Below are positions 1-8,025 of a DNA stretch of 64,000 bases, one piece after another (within the stretch, counting starts at the first letter, position 1; every line of letters starts with the position of its first letter). The notes beneath the pieces are model-generated. The model searched no databases, was not told where the DNA came from, and was given only the letters and a program-made list of their open reading frames with translations. The position numbers and the translations under genes were made by a program. This DNA comes from Thermophilibacter immobilis (GTDB taxonomy: Bacteria; Actinomycetota; Coriobacteriia; Coriobacteriales; Atopobiaceae): NCBI RefSeq assembly GCF_015277515.1, contig NZ_CP063767.1, positions 1,302,001-1,366,000 of the forward strand. The letters are read 5' to 3'.

Positions 1-885
1 GGTGTTGATGTCCACGTTGTCGAGGGCGTTGCGCAGAAGACGCAACGTCAGGTAGGCCTGGACGTCGGCGTGCTGGGAGATGGTCCCGCCGTAGCCCTCG
101 GCGATGGCGCTGACGGCGTCGGAGTTGGCGTCGTAGCCGAAGACGGGAACCTCGTTGTCCTTGCCCCACGCGTTGAACATGGACATGCCCATGCCGTCGT
201 TGTTGGAGACGATGACGTCGATCTGGTCGCCGAAGGAGGAGGCCCAGGTGCTGATGGCGTTGCCGGCGGTGGCCGCGTCCCACGTGGCGCCCGCGGAATT
301 CTTCATCTCCTGCGAGGCGAGCTCGCGCACGGTGAAGGTCTTGCCGTCAATCTCGAGGGTGGCGTCCTTGACCAGGCTCGAGGAGCCGTCGGAGTTGGTG
401 CCCACGGCCTCGGAGTCGATGTCGTCGCCCTTCATGACGGCTGTGCCGAGCATCTTGCGGGTGCCGCGCGTGCGGGCGATGGAGTCGTTGTGGCCCACGT
501 CGCCGATGGCGAGCACGTAGCCGATGACGCCGTCGCCGTTGCGGTCAATCTTGTCCGCGTTGGCCTTGATGTAGTCGAGGACCATCTGGCCGGCGAGCTC
601 GGCGCCCTGGTTAGCGTCGAAGCCGACGTAGTAGGTCTTGTCGTTGAAGTTAAGGGCGTCCTTGTCGAGCTCGCCCGTCGAGCTGTTGGACGGCTGGCGG
701 TTGAACCAGACGAGCGGCTTCTCGCTGTTGGCGACCGTGGCGTCGCTGGTGTCCGTGCTGGAGCCGGAGTCGGTGCTCGTGTCGCTCGAGCCGCCGCAGC
801 CGGCAAGCGTGGCCGTGCCCGCAACGCCCATGACACCAAGGCCGCAGTACTGCAGGAACCTACGGCGAGACAAATCCATACTCAT
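1..885 (-). CDS. mglB: Galactose/glucose-type ABC transporter substrate-binding lipoprotein (C-terminus cut off)
   Basis: This is the first 295 residues of a sugar-binding protein that captures galactose or glucose outside the cell for an Mgl-type ABC importer; the C-terminus runs off the window. The N-terminus has an Arg-rich SRRRFLQ stretch (residues 6-12), a hydrophobic segment and the lipobox LAGC ending at Cys30, so it should be lipid-anchored. The mature part has features of periplasmic-binding protein family 1: a substrate-pocket VWFNRQPS segment, GYVLAIGDVGHNDS, and VSNNDGMGMSMFNAWG. The ATG at 885 follows GGAAAGGA at good spacing; a second in-frame ATG lies two codons on. The ATPase and permease genes would lie beyond the left edge. 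Galactose specificity is family inference. Confidence 0.85.
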   Translation of the reverse strand, partial: MSMDLSRRRFLQYCGLGVMGVAGTATLAGCGGSSDTSTDSGSSTDTSDATVANSEKPLVWFNRQPSNSSTGELDKDALNFNDKTYYVGFDANQGAELAGQMVLDYIKANADKIDRNGDGVIGYVLAIGDVGHNDSIARTRGTRKMLGTAVMKGDDIDSEAVGTNSDGSSSLVKDATLEIDGKTFTVRELASQEMKNSAGATWDAATAGNAISTWASSFGDQIDVIVSNNDGMGMSMFNAWGKDNEVPVFGYDANSDAVSAIAEGYGGTISQHADVQAYLTLRLLRNALDNVDINT

Positions 886-989
886 GCGCTTTTCCTTTCC
901 TCTCGACGCGCAGATGCCCTTTTGGCCGCGCGCCTTTCCCAATGAGTACGTTAACATAGGGCTTGCGAAATGGTCCCGACACAATTAGT

Positions 990-1004
990 CCGCCCGCTGG
1001 GCGG
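990..1004. other. Short GC hairpin between the divergent mglB and tcdA genes
   Basis: CCGCCC, a three-base loop and GGGCGG form a perfect short stem, followed on the plus strand by an AT-rich TTGATTAATTAT. It lies in the divergent gap of about 200 bp between the sugar-binding protein and tcdA. It resembles a weak terminator or a leader hairpin, but no transcript that would end here is visible in the window, so its role is unclear. Confidence 0.25.
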
Positions 1005-1091
1005 TTGATTAATTATCCTGAGCGGTCGTGGGCCCCTCCCCAAGGAGGGAGAAGCGGTAGCATTTTGCGGCCGAGCGGAAGGGGAAGACGC

Positions 1092-1832
1092 ATGGGACAA
1101 GAAGCGACGACCGAGACGGCGACCGATCGTCTGCGCCTCATCCTGGGCGACGAGGGCCTCGCGCGGCTCGCGCAGGCACGCGTCATGGTGGTGGGGCTCG
1201 GCGGCGTGGGGTCATCGTGTGCCGAGGCGCTCGCGCGCGGCGGGGTGGGTCGCCTCGTGCTCGTGGACCGAGACATGGTGACGCCAAGCAACGTGAACCG
1301 TCAGGCGCTTGCCTTCACGAGCACGCTCGGACGCGACAAGGCCGAGGTCATGCGCGAGATGGTCCTCGACATCAATCCCGCGGCCGAGGCCTGCGCGCGG
1401 CGCCTCTATCTCTCTTGCGAGGAGCTCGCAGAGGCCCTGGGGGCGCTCCCCCGCCCCGACTACGTCGTCGACGCGATCGACACCGTGACGCAGAAGGTCG
1501 CGCTCGCCTCCTGGTGCCAGGACGAGGGAATCGCCGAGCTCAGCGCCATGGGCGGGGCCAACAAGCTCGACCCGTGCCGGCTGCGCTTCGCGCGCATCGA
1601 GGACACCACCGACTGCCCGCTCGCACGCGTCATGCGCAAGAGGTGCCGTCGAAGCGGCGTGCACGACCTGCGGGTGCTCTTCTCGGACGAGGAGCCCCTG
1701 CGCATGGCGGCCATCTCCGAGGAGCAGTGGGCACGCTCGGGCGCGCTTCTGGGCACGATGTCCTACCTGCCCCCCATCATGGGGCAGATGATCGCAAGCC
1801 GCGTGATCCGCGACCTGTTGGGATGGGCGTAG
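1092..1832 (+). CDS. tcdA: tRNA threonylcarbamoyladenosine dehydratase
   Basis: A 246-residue E1-like enzyme of the ThiF/MoeB/HesA superfamily. TcdA uses ATP to cyclise the N6-threonylcarbamoyl side chain of A37 in ANN-decoding tRNAs to ct6A. The nucleotide-binding GLGGVGS motif is at residues 35-41, followed by the family pattern DRDMVTPSNVNRQ and, later, DAIDTVTQKVAL. A CPLARVMRKRCRR segment in the second half is typical of this subfamily. Length fits TcdA (about 245-270). The ATG at 1092 follows an AAGGGGAAG Shine-Dalgarno; frame upstream is open but lacks a better start. It stands alone and runs convergent with the ABC permease gene at 1865. Confidence 0.9.
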   Translation: MGQEATTETATDRLRLILGDEGLARLAQARVMVVGLGGVGSSCAEALARGGVGRLVLVDRDMVTPSNVNRQALAFTSTLGRDKAEVMREMVLDINPAAEACARRLYLSCEELAEALGALPRPDYVVDAIDTVTQKVALASWCQDEGIAELSAMGGANKLDPCRLRFARIEDTTDCPLARVMRKRCRRSGVHDLRVLFSDEEPLRMAAISEEQWARSGALLGTMSYLPPIMGQMIASRVIRDLLGWA

Positions 1833-1864
1833 GGGCGCCAGGCTGGGCGCGGGCCGGCTGGGGC

Positions 1865-3331
1865 TCAGCGAAGCCACCAGACGAGCAGGGCCGCGCCGGC
1901 CACCAGGCACCCGAGCGCCCAGACGGCCCCCAGAAGCGCGAGCGCCCCCGCTGCAAGATACGCAAGCACCGAGAAGGACATGCAGGTCAGACGGGGTCCC
2001 AGGGCAACGCGTCGCGGGTCGTCGAGGCCGCAGGCGAGCGTCACGACCGCGTGCAGGGCCAGGGTGAGGGCGAGCGCCGCCGGCAGCGAGGCGCCGACGA
2101 GCGCCGCAGCCGCACCCGTCACCACGAGGGAGGCGCCCACGCTCACGGCGAGGGCGGGCAGCACGTCCGAGGCGAGCAGGCCCAGGGCCGAGAGGGGCAG
2201 AAGGCCCCGCAGGAGACGGTTCGCGCAGTCGTCGCGAAAGACGGCCCCCAGCTCGGGCGGATGGGCGACCAGGCCCTGCCCGAGGCACAGGAGCCATCCG
2301 AGCAGGAGCCACGTCTGGGTCCCCTGCGCCATGAGGACGGCACCCACGGACAGAAGGGCGGCGAGCGACAGGAGGCCGCCGAGCGACGAGGGACGGCGCA
2401 CGAGCGCTGCGAGGGCGCGAGACGTGCAGGCACGAGGCCCCGTGCCAAAGTGCCACGACGCGCGCGGCACCCGGCGGCACCTGCGGCGGACGTGCCAGCG
2501 CGCCTCCCCGTAGGCCCCCGCGTCCACGAGCGCCAGGTGCCTCAGCTCGTGCAGGGCCGCACCGGGTGCGCTGTCGTCAATCACGAACGCCATGTCGGCG
2601 CGCTCGGCGACGCGGGCGTCCGCGCAGGCGAGGACGAGAACCGCCGCGCACCACGCCGGCGTGGGCGCCGCGGCGGCGAGGGAGGCGAGCGCCGCCACCC
2701 CGAGAGAGGAGACTCCGAGCGCAGCCGTCGTCGCGAGGCGGCCAGGACGCGCGACCGCGCAGCGAGTGAGCCCGGCGAGCAGGGCCGCGAGCCACGCGGC
2801 CACGAGTCTCGCCGCGAGGCCCGCAGCCCAGACGGGCACCGACACGGACACCGACACGGACACGGCGCCCGCAAGGACCGCGAGCGTCCATCCCACGAGG
2901 ACGCCGCACAGAAGGTGGGCGGCAACGGGGCGCCAGGAGCGCGCAAGCACAAGCTCCTCCGGAGCGGCCAGGCGCGCGAGAAAGGAGAAATCCGGGCGGA
3001 TGAGGCCGAAGGGAGACCCCCTCAGGTACCGCGTCGCGTCGACGAGCAGGGCCGCAGCGGGAAGAGCCGCTCCCAGTGCCCCGGCGAGGCCGTGCGCAAC
3101 GCTTTCGCCGAGCGAGGCCGCACCGGCGGCGATTGCAGCAAGCACGCCCGACCACATGAGGCCAAGCGCCACGAGGGCGACAAGCGCCATGTAGGCCTGG
3201 TAGGTCCTCTCGAGGAAGCCCCGGTCGTGCTCGGAGTCGATGCCAAACGCGAAGAGCGCCCAGCGCAGCTCCCCGCGGGCGTGGAGGAGCTCGAGGCGCG
3301 CGAGCGCGCCGAGACTAGACGCGCGCCTCAT
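1865..3331 (-). CDS. Polytopic membrane protein, probable ABC permease partner
   Basis: A 488-residue protein rich in Ala, Leu and Val with roughly ten hydrophobic segments, the first near residues 44-70 and the last at the extreme C-terminus (ALLGAVWALGCLVAGAALLVWWL). I do not recognise a family motif. Its start codon overlaps the stop of the upstream ATPase gene by four bases (ATGA), so the two are translationally coupled and most likely form one transporter. Residues about 155-163 are an alternating Val-Ser run encoded by a hexanucleotide repeat. A cytoplasmic loop at about 275-325 is Arg/Cys-rich. Substrate and direction are unknown. Confidence 0.6.
   Translation of the reverse strand: MRRASSLGALARLELLHARGELRWALFAFGIDSEHDRGFLERTYQAYMALVALVALGLMWSGVLAAIAAGAASLGESVAHGLAGALGAALPAAALLVDATRYLRGSPFGLIRPDFSFLARLAAPEELVLARSWRPVAAHLLCGVLVGWTLAVLAGAVSVSVSVSVPVWAAGLAARLVAAWLAALLAGLTRCAVARPGRLATTAALGVSSLGVAALASLAAAAPTPAWCAAVLVLACADARVAERADMAFVIDDSAPGAALHELRHLALVDAGAYGEARWHVRRRCRRVPRASWHFGTGPRACTSRALAALVRRPSSLGGLLSLAALLSVGAVLMAQGTQTWLLLGWLLCLGQGLVAHPPELGAVFRDDCANRLLRGLLPLSALGLLASDVLPALAVSVGASLVVTGAAAALVGASLPAALALTLALHAVVTLACGLDDPRRVALGPRLTCMSFSVLAYLAAGALALLGAVWALGCLVAGAALLVWWLR
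2837..2864. repeat. Hexanucleotide tandem repeat inside the permease gene
   Basis: About four and a half copies of a six-base unit alternating between CCGACA and CGGACA (plus-strand reading). It encodes an alternating Val-Ser run on the minus strand within a predicted membrane segment. The unit is a multiple of three, so gain or loss of copies would change segment length without shifting the frame. Confidence 0.7.
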
Positions 3332-3981
3332 GCCCGCACGCCCTCCCGGGCAAGGCGGCCGCCCTCGAGGCGCACGACGAGGTCGGGCTCGAGGGCGGGC
3401 ACGTCGTGGTGGCAGCTCAGGAGAATCGCCGCGCCCGCGCGTGCCGCGCAGGAGAGCTCCCCGGAGAGCGCGCGGGCGGCCTCGGGGTCGAGCGGGCCGT
3501 GGGGCTCGTCGAGCAGCACCACGCGCGGCGACAGCATAAGCGCGAGCACGCAGGCGAGCTTCTCGCGCATCCCGCGCGAGTACGACGAGGGCAGGGCCTG
3601 CTCATGGCCCGCGAGGCCGAGGCTCCCCATGAGCTCTTCAGCCCGGGGTCCAAGGTCGCGCGCGTCGTTGGCGGCAAGCACGAAGGAGATGTGCTCGGCG
3701 GCCGTGAGGTCGTCGTAGAAGGCGGGGACGTCGGGCACATAGACCAGCTCGCGCGGGGCGAGGCGGCGCCGGCCGCCAAAGGGGTTCCCGTCGAGCAGGA
3801 CCGCGCCCGCGCTCGGGGCGAGCCATCCCGCGAGGCAGCGCAGAAGCGTCGACTTGCCCGCACCGTTGGGCCCCACGAGAAACGCGACCTGGCCCGCCTC
3901 GAGCGAGAGTGATACGTCCTCCCAGACCGGCTCGTCCCCGTAGGAGAAACCAAGTCCGCGCGCCTCCAGAGCAGCCGTCAT
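3328..3981 (-). CDS. ABC transporter ATP-binding protein
   Basis: A 217-residue ABC ATPase. Walker A (GPNGAGKST) is at residues 37-45 and Walker B (VVLLDEP) at 154-160; the signature region is the atypical SYSRGMREK at 133-141 in place of LSGGQ. The Q-loop position reads VPDVPAFYDDLT, without the usual glutamine, as in many exporter or bacteriocin-type ATPases. The gene overlaps the membrane protein gene downstream by four bases and begins 53 bp after the end of valS on the same strand. These features suggest an ABC-2-like exporter; the cargo cannot be told from the sequence. Confidence 0.85.
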   Translation of the reverse strand: MTAALEARGLGFSYGDEPVWEDVSLSLEAGQVAFLVGPNGAGKSTLLRCLAGWLAPSAGAVLLDGNPFGGRRRLAPRELVYVPDVPAFYDDLTAAEHISFVLAANDARDLGPRAEELMGSLGLAGHEQALPSSYSRGMREKLACVLALMLSPRVVLLDEPHGPLDPEAARALSGELSCAARAGAAILLSCHHDVPALEPDLVVRLEGGRLAREGVRA

Positions 3982-4034
3982 GGCACTTCCCTTCGCGTCG
4001 TCGCCTGCCTGCCGAAGCGCCCTGCGGGCGCCCC

Positions 4035-6716
4035 CTACGAGAAGTCCCGTATCTGCTCGGTGACCTGCGCGATCATGGCCTCGAGCTCGGCGGCCTGGGC
4101 ACGCTTCTTCTCGATGACCTCGGGCGCGGCCTTGGCGACGAAGCCGGCATTGCCGAGGGTTCTCTCGACGCTCGCAAGGTCCTTCTCGGCCCGGGCGAGC
4201 TCCTTGGAGAGACGAACGCGCTCGGCCTCCAGGTCGATGACATCGCCGAGTTCGACGAAGACCTCGAGTGCGCCGTCGGACACGGAGACGGAACCCACGG
4301 GCTTTCGGGCCTCCGGGCCAAAGGAGAGCCCCACGTTGGCCAGACGCTCGGCGAGCGGCGCGAGCGTCGTGAAGCGCGCGGCGTCGGCCTCCCCCATGCG
4401 CGCGGAGGTCACGAGTCGCTCCTTGGGCGACAGGCGGTATCGGGCGCGCGTGGAGCGCACGGCGCCCACCACCGAGCGCAGGAGCTCGAAGGATCCCTCG
4501 GCCTCGTCGTTAACGAGGCCGGCGTAGGCCTCGGGCTCTGGCCACGCCGCGACCATGAGGAACTGCGCGTCGTGCGCGTCGAGGCCGCTCGCGGGCAGGG
4601 CGTCCCAGACGGACTCCGTCACGAACGGCATCACGGGGTGCAGAAGGCGCATGCAGGTGTCCAGGGCGAAGACGAGGTTGCGCTGGACCTGGAGCCGCTC
4701 AGCGGCGTCTTCGCCGACCAGGCGCCCCTTGCAGAGCTCGACGTACCAGTCGCAGACCTCGTTTCTGAAGAAGGACTCGAGACCGCGCGCATAGTCGCCG
4801 AACTCATAGGACTCGAGCTGGCCGGTGGCGAGCTCGACCTCGCGGGCCAGCCGCGAGAGCATCCAGGCGTCGGCCTCGGTGGCGGCCGCGGCCGGGCCCG
4901 GCTCGTAGCCGTCGAGGTTCATCTGGACGAAGCGGCTCGCGTTCCAGACCTTGGTCACGAAGCCCTTGGCCTGCTCGGTGCGCGGGCTCTCCAGGAGCTC
5001 GTGGGTCTTCTTGTCGATCGTGGCGTCGAACTTGACGTCCTGGTTGTTGGTGACGAGCGTGAGCAGGTTGAAGCGCATGGCGTCCGCGCCGTACTTCTCG
5101 ATGAGCTCCATGGGGTCCACGCCGTTGCCCTTGGACTTGGACATGCGGCTGCCGTCCTTGGCCAGGATCGTGGCATAGATGTAGACGTCGTGGAAGGGGA
5201 CCTCGTCGGTGAAGTACAGGGAGCTCATGATCATGCGGGCGACCCACAGGGCGATGATGTCACGGGCCGTGACCAAGACCTTGGTGGGATGGTGGCCGGC
5301 GAGCCCCTCGGGGTGCTCGGGCCAACCCTGCGTGGCGAAGGTCCACAGCTGACTCGAGAACCACGTGTCGAGCACGTCAGGGTCCTGGTGCACCTTGGCC
5401 CCGCAGTGCGGGCAGACGTCCACGTCCTCCTCAAGGGCGTCCTCCCAGCCGCACTCATCGCAGTAGAAGACCGGGATGCGATGGCCCCACCACAGCTGGC
5501 GCGAGATGCACCAGTCCTTGAGGTTGTCCATCCAGGTGAGGTAGGTCTCGGTCCAGCGTTCGGGGTGGAAGCTCACCTCGCCGGAGCGCACCACCTCGGT
5601 CGCGCGCTCCTTGAGCTTGTCGACGGCGACGAACCACTGCTCAGAGAGCCAGGGCTCGAGCACGGTGTCGCAGCGGTAGCAGTGCATGACGGAGTGGTCG
5701 AGCTCCTCGACCCTCTCGAGCAGGCCATGCTCGTCGAACCAGGCGACCACGGCCTCGCGGCACGCGTCGCGGTCCATGCCGGAGAACTCCCCATAGCCCT
5801 CGACCACGTGGGCGTGCTCGTCGAAGATGTTGATCTGGGGCAGGTCGTGGGCCTGGCCCATGGCGTAGTCGTTGGGGTCGTGCGCGGGCGTGACCTTGAC
5901 GAAGCCCGTGCCGAAGTCCGCGTCCACGTGCCAGTCCGCGAAGATGGGAATCTCGCGGTCCACGATGGGGAGCACGACCGTCTTGCCCACGAGCCCGGCC
6001 TTGGCCTCGTCGGAGGGGCTCACCGCGATGCCCGTGTCGCCGAGCATGGTCTCGGGGCGCGTGGTGGCCACGGTGACGTGGTCGATGCCGTCGACGGGCT
6101 CCGCAAGCGGGTAGCGCAGGTACCACAGGTGGCCCTTCTCGTCCTTGTACTCGGCCTCGTCGTCGGAGATGGCCGTGGCGCAGCTGGGGCACCAGTTGAC
6201 GATGCGCTTGCCCCGGTAGATGAGGCCGCCGTGATACCAGTCGCAGAAGACCTTGCGCACCGCGCGGCTGAACTCGGGGCTCATGGTGAACTTCTCGTCG
6301 GAGAAGTCGATCGAGCAGCCCATGCGCTTGATCTGGCTGACGATGGTGCCGCCGTACGCGCGCGTCCAGTCCCAGCACGCGTCGAGGAACTTCTCGCGCC
6401 CGATCTTGAGGCGGCTCACGCCCTCGTCCTTGAGCTTCTTGTCGACCTTGGTCTGCGTGGCGATGCCGGCGTGATCGGTGCCCAGAATCCAGCGGGTGGA
6501 GCGGCCGCGCATGCGGCTGTAGCGCACGTAGGTGTCCTGGATCGTGTCGTCCATGGCGTGGCCCATGTGGAGGATGCCCGTCACGTTGGGGGGCGGAATC
6601 ACGACGGTGCAGTCACCGACGCCCTTGCTGCGCTGGTAGCAGCCGGCGTCGATCCACTTCTGGATGAGCTCGGGCTCTGCGGCCTGGGGGTCATAGGTCT
6701 TGGGCATCTCTTCCAC
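4035..6716 (-). CDS. valS: Valine--tRNA ligase
   Basis: A class I aminoacyl-tRNA synthetase of 893 residues that charges tRNA-Val. The HIGH motif appears as HMGH (residues 50-53) after PPPNVTG, and KMSKS as RMSKSKGNGVDP near residue 535. A zinc-type CDECGWEDALEEDVDVCPHC segment, the CP1 editing domain (ATTRPETMLGDTGIAV) and a C-terminal coiled-coil ending in VIEKKRAQAAELEAMIAQV are all present. I chose GTG at 6716 because AAGGA lies six bases upstream; ATG at 6707 is possible but has a badly placed ribosome site. No T-box motif is visible in the upstream 300 bases. The two ABC genes follow 53 bp downstream. Confidence 0.96.
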   Translation of the reverse strand: MEEMPKTYDPQAAEPELIQKWIDAGCYQRSKGVGDCTVVIPPPNVTGILHMGHAMDDTIQDTYVRYSRMRGRSTRWILGTDHAGIATQTKVDKKLKDEGVSRLKIGREKFLDACWDWTRAYGGTIVSQIKRMGCSIDFSDEKFTMSPEFSRAVRKVFCDWYHGGLIYRGKRIVNWCPSCATAISDDEAEYKDEKGHLWYLRYPLAEPVDGIDHVTVATTRPETMLGDTGIAVSPSDEAKAGLVGKTVVLPIVDREIPIFADWHVDADFGTGFVKVTPAHDPNDYAMGQAHDLPQINIFDEHAHVVEGYGEFSGMDRDACREAVVAWFDEHGLLERVEELDHSVMHCYRCDTVLEPWLSEQWFVAVDKLKERATEVVRSGEVSFHPERWTETYLTWMDNLKDWCISRQLWWGHRIPVFYCDECGWEDALEEDVDVCPHCGAKVHQDPDVLDTWFSSQLWTFATQGWPEHPEGLAGHHPTKVLVTARDIIALWVARMIMSSLYFTDEVPFHDVYIYATILAKDGSRMSKSKGNGVDPMELIEKYGADAMRFNLLTLVTNNQDVKFDATIDKKTHELLESPRTEQAKGFVTKVWNASRFVQMNLDGYEPGPAAAATEADAWMLSRLAREVELATGQLESYEFGDYARGLESFFRNEVCDWYVELCKGRLVGEDAAERLQVQRNLVFALDTCMRLLHPVMPFVTESVWDALPASGLDAHDAQFLMVAAWPEPEAYAGLVNDEAEGSFELLRSVVGAVRSTRARYRLSPKERLVTSARMGEADAARFTTLAPLAERLANVGLSFGPEARKPVGSVSVSDGALEVFVELGDVIDLEAERVRLSKELARAEKDLASVERTLGNAGFVAKAAPEVIEKKRAQAAELEAMIAQVTEQIRDFS

Positions 6717-6793
6717 GACAGATCCTTCCGAAGAAACGATAAACGCCCACCAGAATAGCACGCGCGGGCGCGGGGCCGAGGGGCCCTCTCTTC

Positions 6794-6994
6794 CGGGTTT
6801 GGGTTTGCGCCCTTGTACGACCGGGCAAGCCACGACGCCCTCGGAGCCCGACCCTTTGGCTCACCGTTATCTCCCGGTCTGGTTTTGACAGTTTTGGAGG
6901 CTTCGAACAGCCCTAGACCGCCAAAGCCAGACGGGGAGCTTGCAGTCGCAGTCCTCCGAACTCAGCGACGCTCGCCTCACGAACCCAAACCCCA
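6794..6994. repeat. Long imperfect palindrome, GGGTTTGGG family, copy 1
   Basis: The 400 bp between valS and the TatD-type gene hold no gene. This part is one large nested palindrome. The outer arms are GGGTTTGGGTTTGCG (from 6795) and its near reverse complement CACGAACCCAAACCCC (ending 6994). Inner arms are CCGGTCTGG (6874-6882) and CCAGACGG (6927-6934), and the centre is GGCT, six bases, AGCC (6899-6912). I do not recognise the family. The same ends recur in the adjacent element at 7001-7101. Confidence 0.65.
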
Positions 6995-7000
6995 TCACAA

Positions 7001-7101
7001 GTTTGGGTTTACGAGGAGACGAAAACTTGGGATGATGCTGCAGAGTGCCAGGTAGGATGGGCCCGTCTACGTGACCGGACGGACTTCGAGAACCCAAACC
7101 C
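7001..7101. repeat. Palindrome, GGGTTTGGG family, copy 2
   Basis: A shorter palindrome directly next to copy 1, bounded by GTTTGGGTTTACGA on the left and TCGAGAACCCAAACCC on the right. Its right arm ends 15 bases before the GTG start of the TatD-type gene, so it lies in that gene's promoter or leader. The interior differs from copy 1. Because copy 1 ends in AACCCAAAC and copy 2 begins with GTTTGGGTT, the junction at 6982-7010 is itself a strong hairpin. Confidence 0.6.
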
Positions 7102-7116
7102 AAGAAGGGCTCAGAA

Positions 7117-7926
7117 GTGAGCCGGCAAGGGAGACCGACATTGGATGCCAGAGACGACGAAGCACGCCTGTTCGACGCGCACTGTCACCTCGACTGGTTC
7201 GCCCACCCAACCCGCGTGGCACGCGAGGCCGACGCCGCGGGCCTCGACGTCCTCGCGGTGACGGTCACGCCGGAGGGATGGCGCACGGCGGCGGGCGAGC
7301 TCGCGGGCTGCCCCAACGTCGCCCTCGCAGCGGGGCTGCACCCCTGGTGGGCCGCCAACGGCCACTGCGGCGAGCACGACGTCGACGAGCTCTGCCGCGC
7401 CGTCGAGGACCAGCGCCTCGTGGGCGAGGTGGGGCTCGACCGCTCGAGGGGACGCGATGCGCCCGACGCCTGGAGCGCGCAGGCCGCTGCCTTCGAGCGC
7501 GTCTGCGCGGCGGCTGCCGGGGCGAGCGCGGCGGGGGCTCCCCGGGTCCTCTCGATACACTCCGCGTGCGCCGCGACCGACGTCCTGGACGTCCTCGAGC
7601 GCACCGGGGCCGCCGGGTGCTGCCGCTGCGTACTGCACTGGTTCTCGGGGTCGACGCCCGAGCTCTGGCGCGCAGTGCGAGCGGGGTGCTGGTTCTCGTT
7701 CGGGGAGCGCTCGCTCGCCACGGGGCGCGGCCGCGAGTACGCGCGTCTCGTACCCGCCGCGCGCCTCCTCACCGAGACGGACCTGCCCGCAGCCGCCGGT
7801 GACAAGGGAGGCGCGGCGACTCTCGTCGACTCTGTCGGCCGCACGCTCGACAGCCTGGCCCGCGCGCGGGGAGCCGACGTGCGCGCCCTCGTGGCCCAAA
7901 ACGCGCGGGCACTTCTCGGCGACTGA
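7117..7926 (+). CDS. TatD-family metal-dependent hydrolase
   Basis: A 269-residue amidohydrolase-fold protein. The metal site begins with FDAHCHLDW (His22, His24); other family positions are LVGEVGLDRS (Glu near 109), LSIHSACA (His near 150), LHWFSG (His near 172) and LLTETDLP (Asp near 222). TatD proteins act as DNases or general phosphohydrolases; the exact substrate is not shown here. GTG at 7117 gives the longest form with AAGGG upstream. An alternative TTG at 7141 has a better AGGGAG at seven bases and would remove eight poorly conserved residues. It is a stand-alone gene that reads toward the glycosyltransferase. Confidence 0.8.
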   Translation: MSRQGRPTLDARDDEARLFDAHCHLDWFAHPTRVAREADAAGLDVLAVTVTPEGWRTAAGELAGCPNVALAAGLHPWWAANGHCGEHDVDELCRAVEDQRLVGEVGLDRSRGRDAPDAWSAQAAAFERVCAAAAGASAAGAPRVLSIHSACAATDVLDVLERTGAAGCCRCVLHWFSGSTPELWRAVRAGCWFSFGERSLATGRGREYARLVPAARLLTETDLPAAAGDKGGAATLVDSVGRTLDSLARARGADVRALVAQNARALLGD

Positions 7927-8025
7927 CGGCGATTGAGCCAAAACGATGGGCGCGGCGGCGTGGGGGCGCTTCTCGGCTCAAGATGGTAGAGTTGGTAGAT
8001 TCTGTAGGTCCGTGCAGGGAGATTC

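Noticed and set aside
3909-6758. Long open frame on the plus strand opposite valS.
   Set aside because: It mirrors the valS codons and shows no recognisable domain or ribosome site; valS is intact.
6717-6793. T-box leader for valS.
   Set aside because: No antiterminator T-box consensus is found on the minus strand upstream of valS, and the region is filled by palindromes of another sort.
7927-7985. Possible eighth copy of the palindrome family before the GT8 gene (TTGAGCC and GGCTCAA with TTCTCGGC nearby).
   Set aside because: Only a 7 bp stem and a short TTCTCGGC match; the outer arms CACGATTGGGG and TTTTGATG are missing, so chance similarity is more likely.
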